From Roseiarcus sp963794155 (GTDB taxonomy: Bacteria > Pseudomonadota > Alphaproteobacteria > Rhizobiales > Beijerinckiaceae), in contig CAWCCX010000013.1 of assembly GCA_963794155.1 (NCBI GenBank), forward strand, positions 489,600 through 553,599: 64,000 nt of DNA. Reading direction: 5' to 3'. Of this stretch, positions 43,966 through 53,585 are shown piece after piece. The notes beneath the pieces were generated by a model. That model saw nothing but the letters and a program-made list of their open reading frames with translations, was not told where the DNA came from and searched no databases. Each line of letters starts with the position of its first letter. The first letter of the stretch is position 1. Position numbers and translations under genes: made by a program.

Positions 43966-45503
43966 CCGCGCCGGTCGAATCCGCGCCGCCGCTCCTCGCC
44001 ATGCATGGCGTGGTCAAGCGCTTCGGCGGCGTCCAGGCGCTGCGCGGCGTCGATTTCGATCTGCGTCCGGGCGAGATTCACGCGCTGCTGGGCGAGAACG
44101 GCGCGGGAAAATCGACGCTGATGAACATTCTCTCCGGCGTGATCGAGCCCGACGCCGGCGAGATGCGGATCGACGGCTTAGCCGTGCGGTTCGCCGATCC
44201 GCGCGCCGCGCAGGCCGCCGGCGTCGCGACTATTTTCCAGGAGCTCGATCTCGTGCCGAGCCTCGACGTCACCGCCAACCTGTTCCTCGGACGGGAGCTG
44301 ACCCGCGCCGGCGTGCTCGACCGTGCGGCGATGCGCCGCGCCGCCCGCACCCGGCTCGAAGCGGTCGGGGTCGAGATCGACGTCGATCAGCCGGTCGGTG
44401 AGCTCTCGGTCGACCGCCGGCAAATCGTCGCCATCGCCAAGGCGCTCACTTACGCTTCGCGCATCCTGATCATGGACGAGCCGACCGCCGCGCTGACCGC
44501 GGCCGAGGTCGAGCGGCTGTTTGCGGTCATGCGCGAGATCGCGGGGCGCGGGGTCGGCATCGTCTATATCTCGCACCGGCTCGAGGAAGTGCCGCGCGTC
44601 GCCGACCGGGTGACGGTGCTGCGCGACGGCCAGATCGCCGGAATCGCCCCCGCCCGCGCGCCGCAGTCGGAACTTGTCCGCCTTCTGGTCGGGCGGCCGC
44701 TGAACGAACTCTATCCGCGCCGCGCCGGCGCGTTCGGGCGCCGGGTGCTGCATCTCGACGGCGCGCGCTATCGGCCCAAGCGCGCCCGCGCCGGCTGGCA
44801 GGCCCCGAACGGGATCTCGCTCGAGGTGCGGGCGGGCGAGATCGTCGGCCTTGCCGGCATCATGGGCGCAGGCCGGACCGAGCTCTTGACCGCGCTCTAT
44901 GGCGCGGCCGGTCCCGGCCGCTGGTCGGGCGTGGTTGAGATCGACAGCGCGGCGGTGAGCCTGGCTTCGATCCGAAGCGCCCGCGCCGAGGGCCTCGGCT
45001 TCGTCACCGACGACCGGCGTGGCAGCGGCCTCATGCTGCGCGACAGCGTCGGACGGAATCTGGTGATGTCGGTGCTGCGCAAAGTCTCGCCGCTGTTCCT
45101 GATGTCGAAGACCCGCGAGGACGAGCTCGCGCGCAAGGCCATCCGCTCTTTCGACGTTCGCCCGGCGCTGCCGGAGGTTGCGGTCGGGGCGCTTTCCGGC
45201 GGCAATCAGCAGAAGGTGGTGCTCGCCAAGGAGGTCCTCGGCGGCCCAAGGCTCCTGCTTTTGGACGAACCGACGCGCGGCGTCGATGTTGGCGCGAAGG
45301 GCGAGATCTACGCCCGCATCCGCGAACTGGCGGGGCAGGGGCTCGGGGTTCTGATCGCCTCGAGCGAAATGCCGGAACTCTTGGGCTTGTGCGATCGGGT
45401 CGTGGTGCTGAGGTGCGGCCAGACGGTGGCCGAGTTTCCGGGCGGGGCCGATGAGCACGAAGTGCTGGCGGCGGCCGAGTCGAATCTGGATGAAGCCGTA
45501 TGA
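43962..45503 (+). CDS. Sugar ABC transporter ATP-binding protein (RbsA type)
   Basis: A 513-residue protein with two nucleotide-binding domains. The first has Walker A GENGAGKST, signature LSVDRRQIVAIAKAL and Walker B LIMDEPTAAL. The second has the degenerate Walker A GIMGAGRTELL normal for this family, signature LSGGNQQKV and Walker B LLLLDEPTRGVD. It powers uptake of a monosaccharide with the permease and binding protein that follow. Overlaps of four bases join lacI, this gene and the permease. Confidence 0.92.
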   Translation: MTAPVESAPPLLAMHGVVKRFGGVQALRGVDFDLRPGEIHALLGENGAGKSTLMNILSGVIEPDAGEMRIDGLAVRFADPRAAQAAGVATIFQELDLVPSLDVTANLFLGRELTRAGVLDRAAMRRAARTRLEAVGVEIDVDQPVGELSVDRRQIVAIAKALTYASRILIMDEPTAALTAAEVERLFAVMREIAGRGVGIVYISHRLEEVPRVADRVTVLRDGQIAGIAPARAPQSELVRLLVGRPLNELYPRRAGAFGRRVLHLDGARYRPKRARAGWQAPNGISLEVRAGEIVGLAGIMGAGRTELLTALYGAAGPGRWSGVVEIDSAAVSLASIRSARAEGLGFVTDDRRGSGLMLRDSVGRNLVMSVLRKVSPLFLMSKTREDELARKAIRSFDVRPALPEVAVGALSGGNQQKVVLAKEVLGGPRLLLLDEPTRGVDVGAKGEIYARIRELAGQGLGVLIASSEMPELLGLCDRVVVLRCGQTVAEFPGGADEHEVLAAAESNLDEAV

Positions 45504-46552
45504 ATGACGCAGCGCAAACGAGCGCATCCTCTGGCGCGCCGACCGCCGGCTGGCGCCGCATCGATCTCTTCGCCATCGCCGTTCGCTTTCAGAGCGTGAT
45601 CGGCCTCGTTGTGGTGGCGATTGGGGGCGTCATCTTCTCGCCGCGCCGGCACGGCCTCATTCTCTTTCTCGCTCCCGACAACATCGCCAACATCGTGCGC
45701 GCGGTCAGCGAGACTGGGATCATCGCCGTCGGCATGACGTTCGTCATCATCACCGCCGGGATCGATCTCTCCGTCGGCGCGCTCCTCAGCCTGTCGAGCG
45801 TGTTGACTGCGACCATCATGACCACCGCCGGCTGGGGGTTGATCCCGACGATCCTGTTCGTCGTCGCCTGCGGGGCCGCGTTCGGCGCGGTTCAGGGCGT
45901 CATCTCGACCCGCTTCCGGCTCGAGCCGTTCATCGTCACCCTCGCGGGGCTGCAGGTCGCGCGCGGACTGGCGCTGGTCATCTCCAACAACCAGTACATC
46001 AACATTTCTTACGGCAATGGCCCCGGCCTTGCGCCGCCGGTGTTCGCCATTCTCGGCGATCGCCTGTTCAACAACATTGTTCCGGTGGCGACGCTGGTGT
46101 TCGTGGTCGTCGCCGCGATCGCCACCTTCGTGCTCAACTTTACCCGGTTCGGCCGCTATGTGTTCGCGGTCGGCGGCAACGAGCGGGCGGCGCGCTTGTC
46201 TGGCGTCCCGGTGACCGCGGTCAAGATTTCGGTCTACGCGATCACCGGCCTCGTCTCCGCGATCGCCGGCATCGTCCACGCCGGACAATTCAATTTCGGC
46301 AGCGCCAACGACGGCACCGGCTACGAACTGACCGCGATCGCCGCGGTGGTCATCGGCGGTACGAGCCTGTTCGGCGGCGCAGGGTCGATGGTCGGCACGG
46401 TCGCCGGCGCGGTCATGCTCGGCGCGCTCGCCAATGTGCTGCAGCTCAACAACATCAATGCGGCTCTGCAATTGCTCGCGACTGGCGCGATCATCGTGCT
46501 CGCCGCGGTTCTTCAGTCTCTCGTCCGTCGCCGCGAGGGATTGGGTCGTTGA
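45500..46552 (+). CDS. Sugar ABC transporter permease (RbsC type)
   Basis: A 350-residue inner-membrane protein with eight to ten helices. The segments ETGIIAVGMTFVIITAGIDL and SVGALLSLSSV, plus the late AAVVIGGTSLFGGAGS, are diagnostic of the RbsC/XylH permease family. It is coupled to the ATPase gene by a four-base overlap and followed by the binding protein gene. Confidence 0.93.
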   Translation: MNDAAQTSASSGAPTAGWRRIDLFAIAVRFQSVIGLVVVAIGGVIFSPRRHGLILFLAPDNIANIVRAVSETGIIAVGMTFVIITAGIDLSVGALLSLSSVLTATIMTTAGWGLIPTILFVVACGAAFGAVQGVISTRFRLEPFIVTLAGLQVARGLALVISNNQYINISYGNGPGLAPPVFAILGDRLFNNIVPVATLVFVVVAAIATFVLNFTRFGRYVFAVGGNERAARLSGVPVTAVKISVYAITGLVSAIAGIVHAGQFNFGSANDGTGYELTAIAAVVIGGTSLFGGAGSMVGTVAGAVMLGALANVLQLNNINAALQLLATGAIIVLAAVLQSLVRRREGLGR

Positions 46553-46668
46553 AACCAGGGCGGCGCAACAACGAGATCGCGGAAATGGCCCATGCATCGC
46601 CGCGATCGCTGCCCGACGGCAGTCGGGAGCCTTCAATTTCAGACATGGACAACCCAAGGGAGAGACTC

Positions 46669-47658
46669 ATGGCCTTTGTAATCGCGAACAGACCTGCGGC
46701 GTTGATGCTCGGCGCCGGAGCGCTCGCGCTCGCCGTCGGCGCGGCGAACGCCGCGCCCCTCGTCAAGGAATGCGGCAAGAACGGCAGTTTCGTCATCGGC
46801 TTCTCGCAAGCCAACAACGCTGAGCCCTATCGTCAGCACGTCAACGACGAACTGACCGCGGCGGCCAAGAAGGTTCCGCAATTCACGTTGCAGATCGCCG
46901 ACGGCGCCGGCAATGTGAATACGCAGACCTCGCAGATGGACAATTTCATCACCCAGAAGGTCGACTTGATCCTGATCTCGCCGTTCGAGGCCGCGCCGCT
47001 GACCCCGGTCGTCGCGCGGGCGATGAAGGCCGGCATCCCGGTCATCGAGCTTGACCGCAAGACCGTCGGCGATCCCGGCAAGGACTACACCGCCTTCATC
47101 GGCGGCGATAATTTCAAGATCGCCCAGGAAGCCGGCAAATATGTCGCCGACAAGCTGCTTCCCGAGGGCGGCGAGGTCGCGGTGCTCGAGGGCCTGCCGA
47201 GTTCAACCCCGGCGGTCGAGCGGCTCAACGGCTTCAAGGACGGGGTCAAGGCCAATGGCAAGATCATGGTCGTCGCCGAACAGGCGGCCGACTGGCTGCC
47301 GGACAAAGCCCAGACCGCTTTCGCCGCCATGCTTCAGGCCCACCCCAACATCAAGGCGGTCTACGCCAGCAACGACATGATGGCGGCGGGCGCGCGGCTG
47401 GCGGCGAAAGGCGCCGGCAAGAAGGACGGCGACATCAAGATCCTCGGCACCGACGGCCTGCCGGGACCGGCGGGCGGCATCCGCGCGGTCGCCGAAGGCG
47501 AGTGGTCGGCGACCTTCACCTACCCGACCGGCGGCCCGCAGGCGATCGAGATGGCGAAGTCGATCCTGCTCGACTGCGCCGAAAGCGTGCCGACGACCGT
47601 CACCGTGCCGACGACGGCGATCACCCCCGCCAACGCCAAGTCGATGATGGGTAACTGA
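46669..47658 (+). CDS. Periplasmic sugar-binding protein (RbsB type)
   Basis: ATG 46669 follows AAGGGAG and gives 329 residues. The signal peptide is cleaved near GAANAAPLV. The fold is a type I sugar-binding protein (FVIGFSQANNAEPYRQHVND; QTSQMDNFITQKVDLILISP; AVYASNDMMAAGA). The ligand cannot be named; no sugar kinase or isomerase gene is nearby. A 12-pair hairpin follows. Confidence 0.92.
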   Translation: MAFVIANRPAALMLGAGALALAVGAANAAPLVKECGKNGSFVIGFSQANNAEPYRQHVNDELTAAAKKVPQFTLQIADGAGNVNTQTSQMDNFITQKVDLILISPFEAAPLTPVVARAMKAGIPVIELDRKTVGDPGKDYTAFIGGDNFKIAQEAGKYVADKLLPEGGEVAVLEGLPSSTPAVERLNGFKDGVKANGKIMVVAEQAADWLPDKAQTAFAAMLQAHPNIKAVYASNDMMAAGARLAAKGAGKKDGDIKILGTDGLPGPAGGIRAVAEGEWSATFTYPTGGPQAIEMAKSILLDCAESVPTTVTVPTTAITPANAKSMMGN

Positions 47659-47693
47659 GCCGGGGAACGCGCGGCGACGCGCGGCCGGACAAA

Positions 47694-47722
47694 GCGGAAG
47701 CCGCGCCCCACGCGGCTTCCGC
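47694..47722 (+). terminator. Terminator hairpin after the sugar transporter operon
   Basis: GCGGAAGCCGCG pairs with CGCGGCTTCCGC around the loop CCCCA, a perfect 12-pair stem 35 bases after the rbsB-type stop. No T-run follows. Confidence 0.7.
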
Positions 47723-47907
47723 TGCCGCCGCGTCTTCAAACGACCGCGCGGCTTGCGGCGGTTCGCGGAAACGCGCCGTTCGTTGGGACAGGGAGCCCCT
47801 TTCGCCTTGGCGGGAGGGCGCTAAAGGGAGGGAGCCCAAATAGGAATGTCCGAGAGGGCGCGAACCGGACAGGGCTTGATCAGCCTCGGACGTCCGGTCT
47901 CGACTAT

Positions 47908-49437
47908 TGCGTTGAAAAACTCCGCTTGATCTGGGCGCCGGTGGCTGATTCTCTTCTCTTGGGAGCAGGAGATTCGGCCGATGATGGGCGAGCGGCGGGT
48001 GATGCAGGAGGCGCTGTTTTACGGCTTCAGCCTCGAGCGGCACGTCCCCGACAATCACATGCTTCGCAGGATCGATCGTTTCGTTGACCTGTCGGAGCTG
48101 AGGGCGCACTTGGGCCCCTACTACAGCGAGGTCGGACGGCCCTCGATCGATCCCGAGCTGATGATGCGCATGCTGATTGTCGGCTACTGCCTCGGCATTC
48201 GTTCAGAGCGGCGGCTGTGCGACGAGGTCCACCTCAATCTGGCTTATCGCTGGTTCTGTCGCTTGGGTCTCGACGGCGACGTCCCCGATCATTCGACGTT
48301 TTCCAAGAACCGCCACGGCCGTTTTCGCGAGAGCGATCTTCTGCGCAAGCTGTTCGAGACCGTAGTCGCGCGCTGCATGAAGGAAGGGATCGTGGGCGGT
48401 GAGGGATTTCGCGGTCGACGCCAGCATCATCGTGGCCGACGCCCATCGCAGGCGCGGCGTCGCCAAGATCGAGGACCTCGATCCGACGTCCAATCGGGCG
48501 GTCGCGGAATATCTCTCAGTTCTGGATGACGCGGCCTTCGGCGGCGCAACGCCGGTCGAGCCGAAGACGATCTCGCCGACCGATCCGGCCGCCCGCTACA
48601 CCGCTTCGGCCAACTCTCTCGCCGGTTATGCCTATTCCGACAACTACCTCATCGATCTGAAGCATGCGGTGATCATGGATGTCGAGGCGACGACGACCAT
48701 TCGCCAGGCCGAAGTCGGCGCGGCCAAGACGATGCTCGATCGCACGGCTGAACAGTTCGGCGTCACGCCGTCGCGCCTGGTCGCCGATGCGGGCTACGGC
48801 TCGGCCGAGATGGTCGGGTGGCTGGTGGACGAGCGCGGGATCGAGCCGCACGTGAAGCTCATGGACAAGGCCGAGCGCACGGACGGAACGCTTTCGCGCA
48901 GCGACTTCACCTTCGATCCAGAGCGCAATCTTTATGTCTGCCCCGGCGGCAAAGAGCTCAAGAAGTACCACCGCGCTTTCGCCAAGCCGCGCGACGGGCT
49001 GACGAAGGACGGGACGATGATCTACTTTGCGCGCAAGCAGGACTGCGAGGCCTGCGCGCTCAAGCCCAAGTGCTGCCTGAACGTTCCTGCGCGCAAAATC
49101 GCGCGCTCTGTACATGAAGCCGCGCGCGACAAAGCCCGTGCGATCGCCAAGACCGAGGCCTACGCCGTCTCACGTCGCGAACGAAAGAAGGTCGAGATGC
49201 TCTTCGCTCATCTGAAGCGCATCCTCAGGCTCGGTCGATTGCGCCTGCGTGGCCCGAGCGGGGCCAAAGACGAGTTCCTCTTGGCCGCCACAGCCCAAAA
49301 CCTGCGGAAACTGGCGAAGCTCATCCCCCTTCCGGCGCCGATCTTCGCCACATGAGGCGCAAAGGCGCGGCTTTGCCTCGCTGACAGCCGCAGCTCACGC
49401 TTCTCGCGCTCGCCTGAAGACAGGGTTCTTCAACGAA
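47908..49437 (+). mobile_element. IS1182-type insertion sequence
   Basis: The element spans about 1.53 kb. Left end TTGCGTTGAAAAACTCC (47908) and right end GGGTTCTTCAACGAAA (ending about 49438) form an imperfect inverted repeat. It encodes one transposase, which is frameshifted. Its left end shares ATTG(T/C)GTTGAAAAACTC with both MITE copies. Exact boundaries are approximate because I cannot see a clear target duplication. Confidence 0.8.
47981..49355 (+). pseudogene. IS1182-type DDE transposase, frameshifted
   Basis: The N-terminal part (47981 to about 48402) has the family opening FYGFSLERHVPDNHMLRRID and the DNA-binding region SERRLCDEVHLNLAYRWFC. An extra T near 48404 (GATTTCGCG where GATTCGCG is expected) shifts the frame. 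The remainder (FAVDASIIVADAHR; LVADAGYGSAEMVGW; VEMLFAHLKRILRL) is in the +1 frame to 49355 and carries the DDE catalytic residues. The total length, about 457 residues, is normal. The site is not a slippery heptamer, so programmed frameshifting is unlikely. Confidence 0.85.
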
Positions 49438-49664
49438 ATCGACGTAGACGGACATTGCGGATCGCGACGGTGAACGTCGCAGTTAGGCGGATAGCGGCCC
49501 TAAAGGCGCAGCGTCGGGAACGACCGCAGTCCGTGCCACAGCAGTCATTGCGACCACGAATGAGGACCTCACCGGCAGCGCCTTGTCGTTTGGAACGGCC
49601 TAAATTTCGTCCGCGTTTCGATCGCGGCGCATAGCGGCCGTAACCTCGCGCGTTCACCCCTCCC

Positions 49665-50508
49665 GCTTTCGCGACCGGTGACCTACTGACGCTTCAGCTT
49701 GTTGCTTTCATGATCCCCCACCCCAAGCAGGATTACGACTGGCTCGCCGACAACATCAACACCGCCGCTAAGAGCGCCGACGTGATTGGCGGGACGATAG
49801 CCGTCGCCGAGGATCTCGGACGCTATCTGGACATCCTATTTTCCGCCGCCGCTCGTCACGGCAAGCCAATCGACCTGCACATGGACGAGTCTCTCGACCC
49901 GACACGGCATCGCTTCGATCTCGTCTTCGAACGAGTGCGGCTTTTTGATATAGAGGGACGTTCGTATTGAGCCACGCCTCTGTTTTGGGCGCTGGGCCCG
50001 ACGATGAATTCGCGCGCATCCGCGACCAGATTCTTGCGCTCGACCCCGGCGTGATTACGCTGCCAGCAGCCAATCCTTATATCCAGGGTCGTGGTCAGGA
50101 GGTCCTGCCGCCGCGTGGCCTAACCCGCGTCGCGCCGCTTGCGCTCACCGGCGTGAAAATCGCGACCGCGTCCGACAATATTCAGGAGCCCTTTATTCCC
50201 ACCGGTTCCGGCGATATTCTTGAGATAGCGCGCTGGACGCCGCTCGCAGGACATCTCCACGCCGGCGAGTTGCCGGTGACCTTCGGCATGGTCACCGACG
50301 CCGCAGCTGAGCTCTTGGGATCTGGCGCCGACTATGGACTCCGTCCTGGCGCCGTGCGGATATGGTGATTACGGACAGCGAAGACGCCGTGCGGCTCGTG
50401 GCTGGCGGCGCGGACAAAATGATCGTTGTTTCGAAGGGAAGGCCAATCTCGGGGAGGACGCCGCCGGCCTCGGGGGACTCTGACGGGATGAGCAAGGGAC
50501 ATCCGTAA
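49665..50508 (+). pseudogene. Cytosine deaminase-like amidohydrolase, 5'-truncated with two frameshifts
   Basis: Recognisable sequence begins about 49665 (FATGDLLTLQLVAF). The metal/substrate motif IDLHMDESLDPTRH follows. After EGR a missing base near 49962 shifts the frame to LSHASVLGAGPDDEFARIRDQ, then LPAANPYIQGRG and SDNIQEPFIPTGSGD. A second missing base near 50350 moves the end to another frame (ADMVITDSEDAVRLVAGG to the TAA at 50506). The N-terminal 150 or so residues of the family are absent. It precedes a base/nucleoside-type ABC importer, which suggests a former salvage unit. Confidence 0.8.
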
Positions 50509-50537
50509 AGAGAGCTTGAGCGTCGGGAAACAAACTC

Positions 50538-51521
50538 ATGAAAATAGATCGAAGAGAATGCTTGGGCGCCCTTAGCGCCGTAGCAGGCGCGACGGCGCTA
50601 AGACCCGCGCGCGCCGCTGGCCAATTCAAGATGGGTTTGCTGGTGCCGGGCAGCGTCGCTGAAGAAGGTTGGAACCGGATTGCGTACAACGCTCTCAAGC
50701 AGGTCGAGGCGCAGCTGGGCGCGAAGATCAGCTACGTTGAGCTGCGGCAGAATCCCGCTTCCTTCGAAAAGGCGTTCCGCGACTACGCCGCGCTTGGATA
50801 CGACGTCGTCTTGGGCCACGGCTTCGAATTCCAGGATTCGGCGCTAACCGTCGCCGAGGACTATCCCGACACCTGGTTCCTCATATCCTCGAGCAAGATC
50901 CACAAGGGCAGAGTGATCGGACTGTGGATCGATTCCAGCCAGGCCTTCTATCTGATGGGCGTTATCGCAGGAAAGATGGGCAAGGCTGCGGGCTTCATCG
51001 GATCGCTGGAAATCCCGCCGATCAAGGACGCGCTCGACGGCTTCGTTAACGGAGTGAAGGCGACCAAAAACGATATGCCGGTGAGCTCGATCTATCTTGG
51101 CAGTTCCCAGGACGTGACCGCCGCGAAGGAGGCCGCGGTCAACATGATTTCGCGTGGCGCGGATTTCATCATTCCCAACGCCAACGCCGCCGGGATCGGC
51201 GTGATCCAGGCTGTGCGCGAGGCTGGTCCCGATGTCTGCACCTTCGGCGTCTTCACCGACATGACATCGACCGCGCCCAGCAACATCCTGGGGACCTACC
51301 TCGCCGACTACGCAGACGGCGTTGAGAGAATCGTCGCGGGGATAAAGAACGGCTCGTCCTTCCCGACCTCTAACGTCGTGTTCGGATTGAAGGACGCCGA
51401 TGTGATGAAGTTCATCTACAACGACAAGGCGCATCGGGCCGTGCCGGAGGACGTCCGCCGGTACATCGACGCGATCAAGACCAAAATCATTTCGGGCGAG
51501 ATTCATACTCTGGCGACATGA
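50538..51521 (+). CDS. BMP family ABC transporter substrate-binding protein
   Basis: A 327-residue periplasmic protein. The leader contains DRRECLGALSAVAGA, a twin-Arg-like signal, and could use the Tat system encoded at 13 kb. The mature part matches the BmpA/Med family, which binds nucleosides or bases (GLLVPGSVAEEGWNRIAYNA; DYAALGYDVVLGHGFEFQD; GSLEIPPIKDALDGFVNGV). It begins a four-gene importer unit. Confidence 0.9.
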   Translation: MKIDRRECLGALSAVAGATALRPARAAGQFKMGLLVPGSVAEEGWNRIAYNALKQVEAQLGAKISYVELRQNPASFEKAFRDYAALGYDVVLGHGFEFQDSALTVAEDYPDTWFLISSSKIHKGRVIGLWIDSSQAFYLMGVIAGKMGKAAGFIGSLEIPPIKDALDGFVNGVKATKNDMPVSSIYLGSSQDVTAAKEAAVNMISRGADFIIPNANAAGIGVIQAVREAGPDVCTFGVFTDMTSTAPSNILGTYLADYADGVERIVAGIKNGSSFPTSNVVFGLKDADVMKFIYNDKAHRAVPEDVRRYIDAIKTKIISGEIHTLAT

Positions 51522-51564
51522 GCCGCTGAACGTCATCGAGAGTTCGCCGGGTAAGGGGAGCGTT

Positions 51565-52641
51565 TTGAGCGACATCCCGATCCGTTCCTCCCATGGTCCC
51601 AGCCTCCGCCTTCTAGGCCAAGTGGGTTTGGCGGTCCTGGCGCCGATCGCAGCAGTGCTCCTGGCGCTCGCTCTCAGCGCCCTTCTTTTGCAGCTCAACG
51701 GATTCCGCGCCGCCGATGTCGTCAACGTCATGGTGCTTGGCGCTGTGTCGGACAAGCGCTCGATCGCCGAGGTGCTGCTGAAGGCTACGCCCCTGATCCT
51801 GATCGGCGTTGGGCTTTGTGTGGCGTTCCGGTGCAGCATCTGGAATATTGGGGCAGAGGGACAGCTCTATGCCGGCGCCTCAGCCGCCACGGCGTGCGGC
51901 GTAAATTTCGTCGCGCTGCCCGCGTCGATTTACATCGTATTGATTCTCGTGGCCGGATCTATCGCTGGCGCGGCTTGGGGCATGCTTGCTGGATTATTGC
52001 GCGTCTATTTTCGCGCCAGCGAAGTCGTGACCACGATCATGCTCAATTACGTCGCAATCTTCTTCACGAGCTATCTCGTGACCGGCCCGCTTAAGGATCC
52101 CGCCGCTTCCTATCCGCAATCCGCCAGATTGGCCCGCGAGCTATGGCTGCCGCGTTTTCTGCCGCCGACGCGGCTGCACGTTGGCATCCTGATCGCAATC
52201 GCAGCGGCTGTGGCGGTTTATGTCTTCCTCTTCCGCAGCAGCGCCGGCTACGCCGTGCGGGTGGTCGGCCTCAATCCGAACGCGGCCGCCTACGCCGGCA
52301 TCAATGTCGCCTGGAACGTTCTGTTCGCGATCGCGATCAGCGGCGGGCTCGCAGGCCTTGCGGGCGCAATCGAGATCGCCGGCGTGAACTATCGGCTCTA
52401 TCAGGATATTTCGCCCGGCTACGGGTTTGAGGGCATCGCCGTCGCGCTCCTCGCCAATAACAACCCGCTCGCCGCCCTGGCTTCGGGTGTGTTGTTTGCA
52501 GTGCTGCGCTCGGGCTCGGAGCTCCTGCAATTGTCAGACCAAGTGCCCCAGGTCCTGGTCTTCGTCATCCAGGGCCTGTGCATACTGTCGGTAGCCGCCT
52601 TTGCCGTGCTTCGGCGCAGCGGCGCCCGCTCGGCGCCATAG
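51565..52641 (+). CDS. BMP-type ABC transporter permease 1
   Basis: TTG 51565 follows AGGGGAG and gives 358 residues with about nine helices. The sequences TPLILIGVGLCVAFRCSIWN and IGAEGQLYAGASAATACG match the YufP-type permease of nucleoside importers. It follows the binding protein gene by 43 bases and is followed by the second permease gene. Confidence 0.9.
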   Translation: MSDIPIRSSHGPSLRLLGQVGLAVLAPIAAVLLALALSALLLQLNGFRAADVVNVMVLGAVSDKRSIAEVLLKATPLILIGVGLCVAFRCSIWNIGAEGQLYAGASAATACGVNFVALPASIYIVLILVAGSIAGAAWGMLAGLLRVYFRASEVVTTIMLNYVAIFFTSYLVTGPLKDPAASYPQSARLARELWLPRFLPPTRLHVGILIAIAAAVAVYVFLFRSSAGYAVRVVGLNPNAAAYAGINVAWNVLFAIAISGGLAGLAGAIEIAGVNYRLYQDISPGYGFEGIAVALLANNNPLAALASGVLFAVLRSGSELLQLSDQVPQVLVFVIQGLCILSVAAFAVLRRSGARSAP

Positions 52642-52650
52642 ACCGTCGCG

Positions 52651-53583
52651 ATGCAGACTGCTGGGATGCTCAATTTTGTTGCGACGACGGTCGGGGCGGA
52701 TTGGCGGTTGGCGACTCCGCTGATCTTCGCCGCGACCGGCGAGGCGATCTGTGAACGCGCCGGCGTCCTCAATATCGGCATCGAGGGCATGATGCTGATT
52801 GGAGCTTTCTTTGGCTTTGCCGCCACCTACGCGACAGGCGATCTTGCGCTCGGTTTCGGGAGCGGGATGGCTTCGGGATTGCTAGCCGCTGTTGTTTTCG
52901 CGGTCTTTGCGGTTACGATCAAGGCCAATCAGATTGTCGTTGGCGTCGCGATCAACCTCCTGGGGCTCGGGCTGACGTCTTTTCTATTTCGCACCTATTT
53001 CGTCTCGACCGGCAGGGGCGTCGATATAGCCCGCTCGCTCGACATTCCCTTCTTGAGCGACATCCCCTATCTCGGCGGCGCGCTGTTCCGACAGAACCTC
53101 CTCGTATATGCGACAGTCCCGATCGTGATCGCCGCGTGGGTCTTCCTCTTTCGGACCTCTTACGGCCTAACGATCCGCGCCGTCGGTGAATACCCCCAAG
53201 CGGTCGACGTCGCCGGCAGGAGCGTCGCGCTCTACCGATATTGTGCGGTGCTGATTGGCGGGGTGCTGGCCGGTCTCGGCGGCGCCTTCCTTACGCTCGC
53301 CCACGCCAATCAATTCGTTGAGAATATTACTTCGGGCCGCGGCTTCATTGCGCTTGCCATTGTCGTCTTCGCGCGATGGTCGCCGATCCGCGTGTTTTTC
53401 GTCTCGCTTCTGTTCGGCCTGTTCTATGCGCTGCAACTGCAGCTTCAAGCCGATCCGAGCGTGCGCATTCCTTATCAGGCGCTGCAGGCTTTGCCCTACC
53501 TCACAACAATTGTTGCACTCATGCTGGCGCGCAACCGCTCGGACGCGCCAAGCATGCTCGGCATCCCCTATTGGAAGGCATAG
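52651..53583 (+). CDS. BMP-type ABC transporter permease 2
   Basis: A 310-residue protein with eight to ten helices. TPLIFAATGEAICERAGVLN and IGIEGMMLIGAFFGF are the hallmarks of the YufQ-type partner permease. It lies nine bases after permease 1 and two bases before the ATPase gene. Confidence 0.9.
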   Translation: MQTAGMLNFVATTVGADWRLATPLIFAATGEAICERAGVLNIGIEGMMLIGAFFGFAATYATGDLALGFGSGMASGLLAAVVFAVFAVTIKANQIVVGVAINLLGLGLTSFLFRTYFVSTGRGVDIARSLDIPFLSDIPYLGGALFRQNLLVYATVPIVIAAWVFLFRTSYGLTIRAVGEYPQAVDVAGRSVALYRYCAVLIGGVLAGLGGAFLTLAHANQFVENITSGRGFIALAIVVFARWSPIRVFFVSLLFGLFYALQLQLQADPSVRIPYQALQALPYLTTIVALMLARNRSDAPSMLGIPYWKA

Positions 53584-53585
53584 GC

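Noticed and set aside
48390..48420. Programmed frameshift in the IS1182-type transposase
   Set aside because: No slippery heptamer or pseudoknot-like structure is seen, and this family normally encodes its transposase in one frame.
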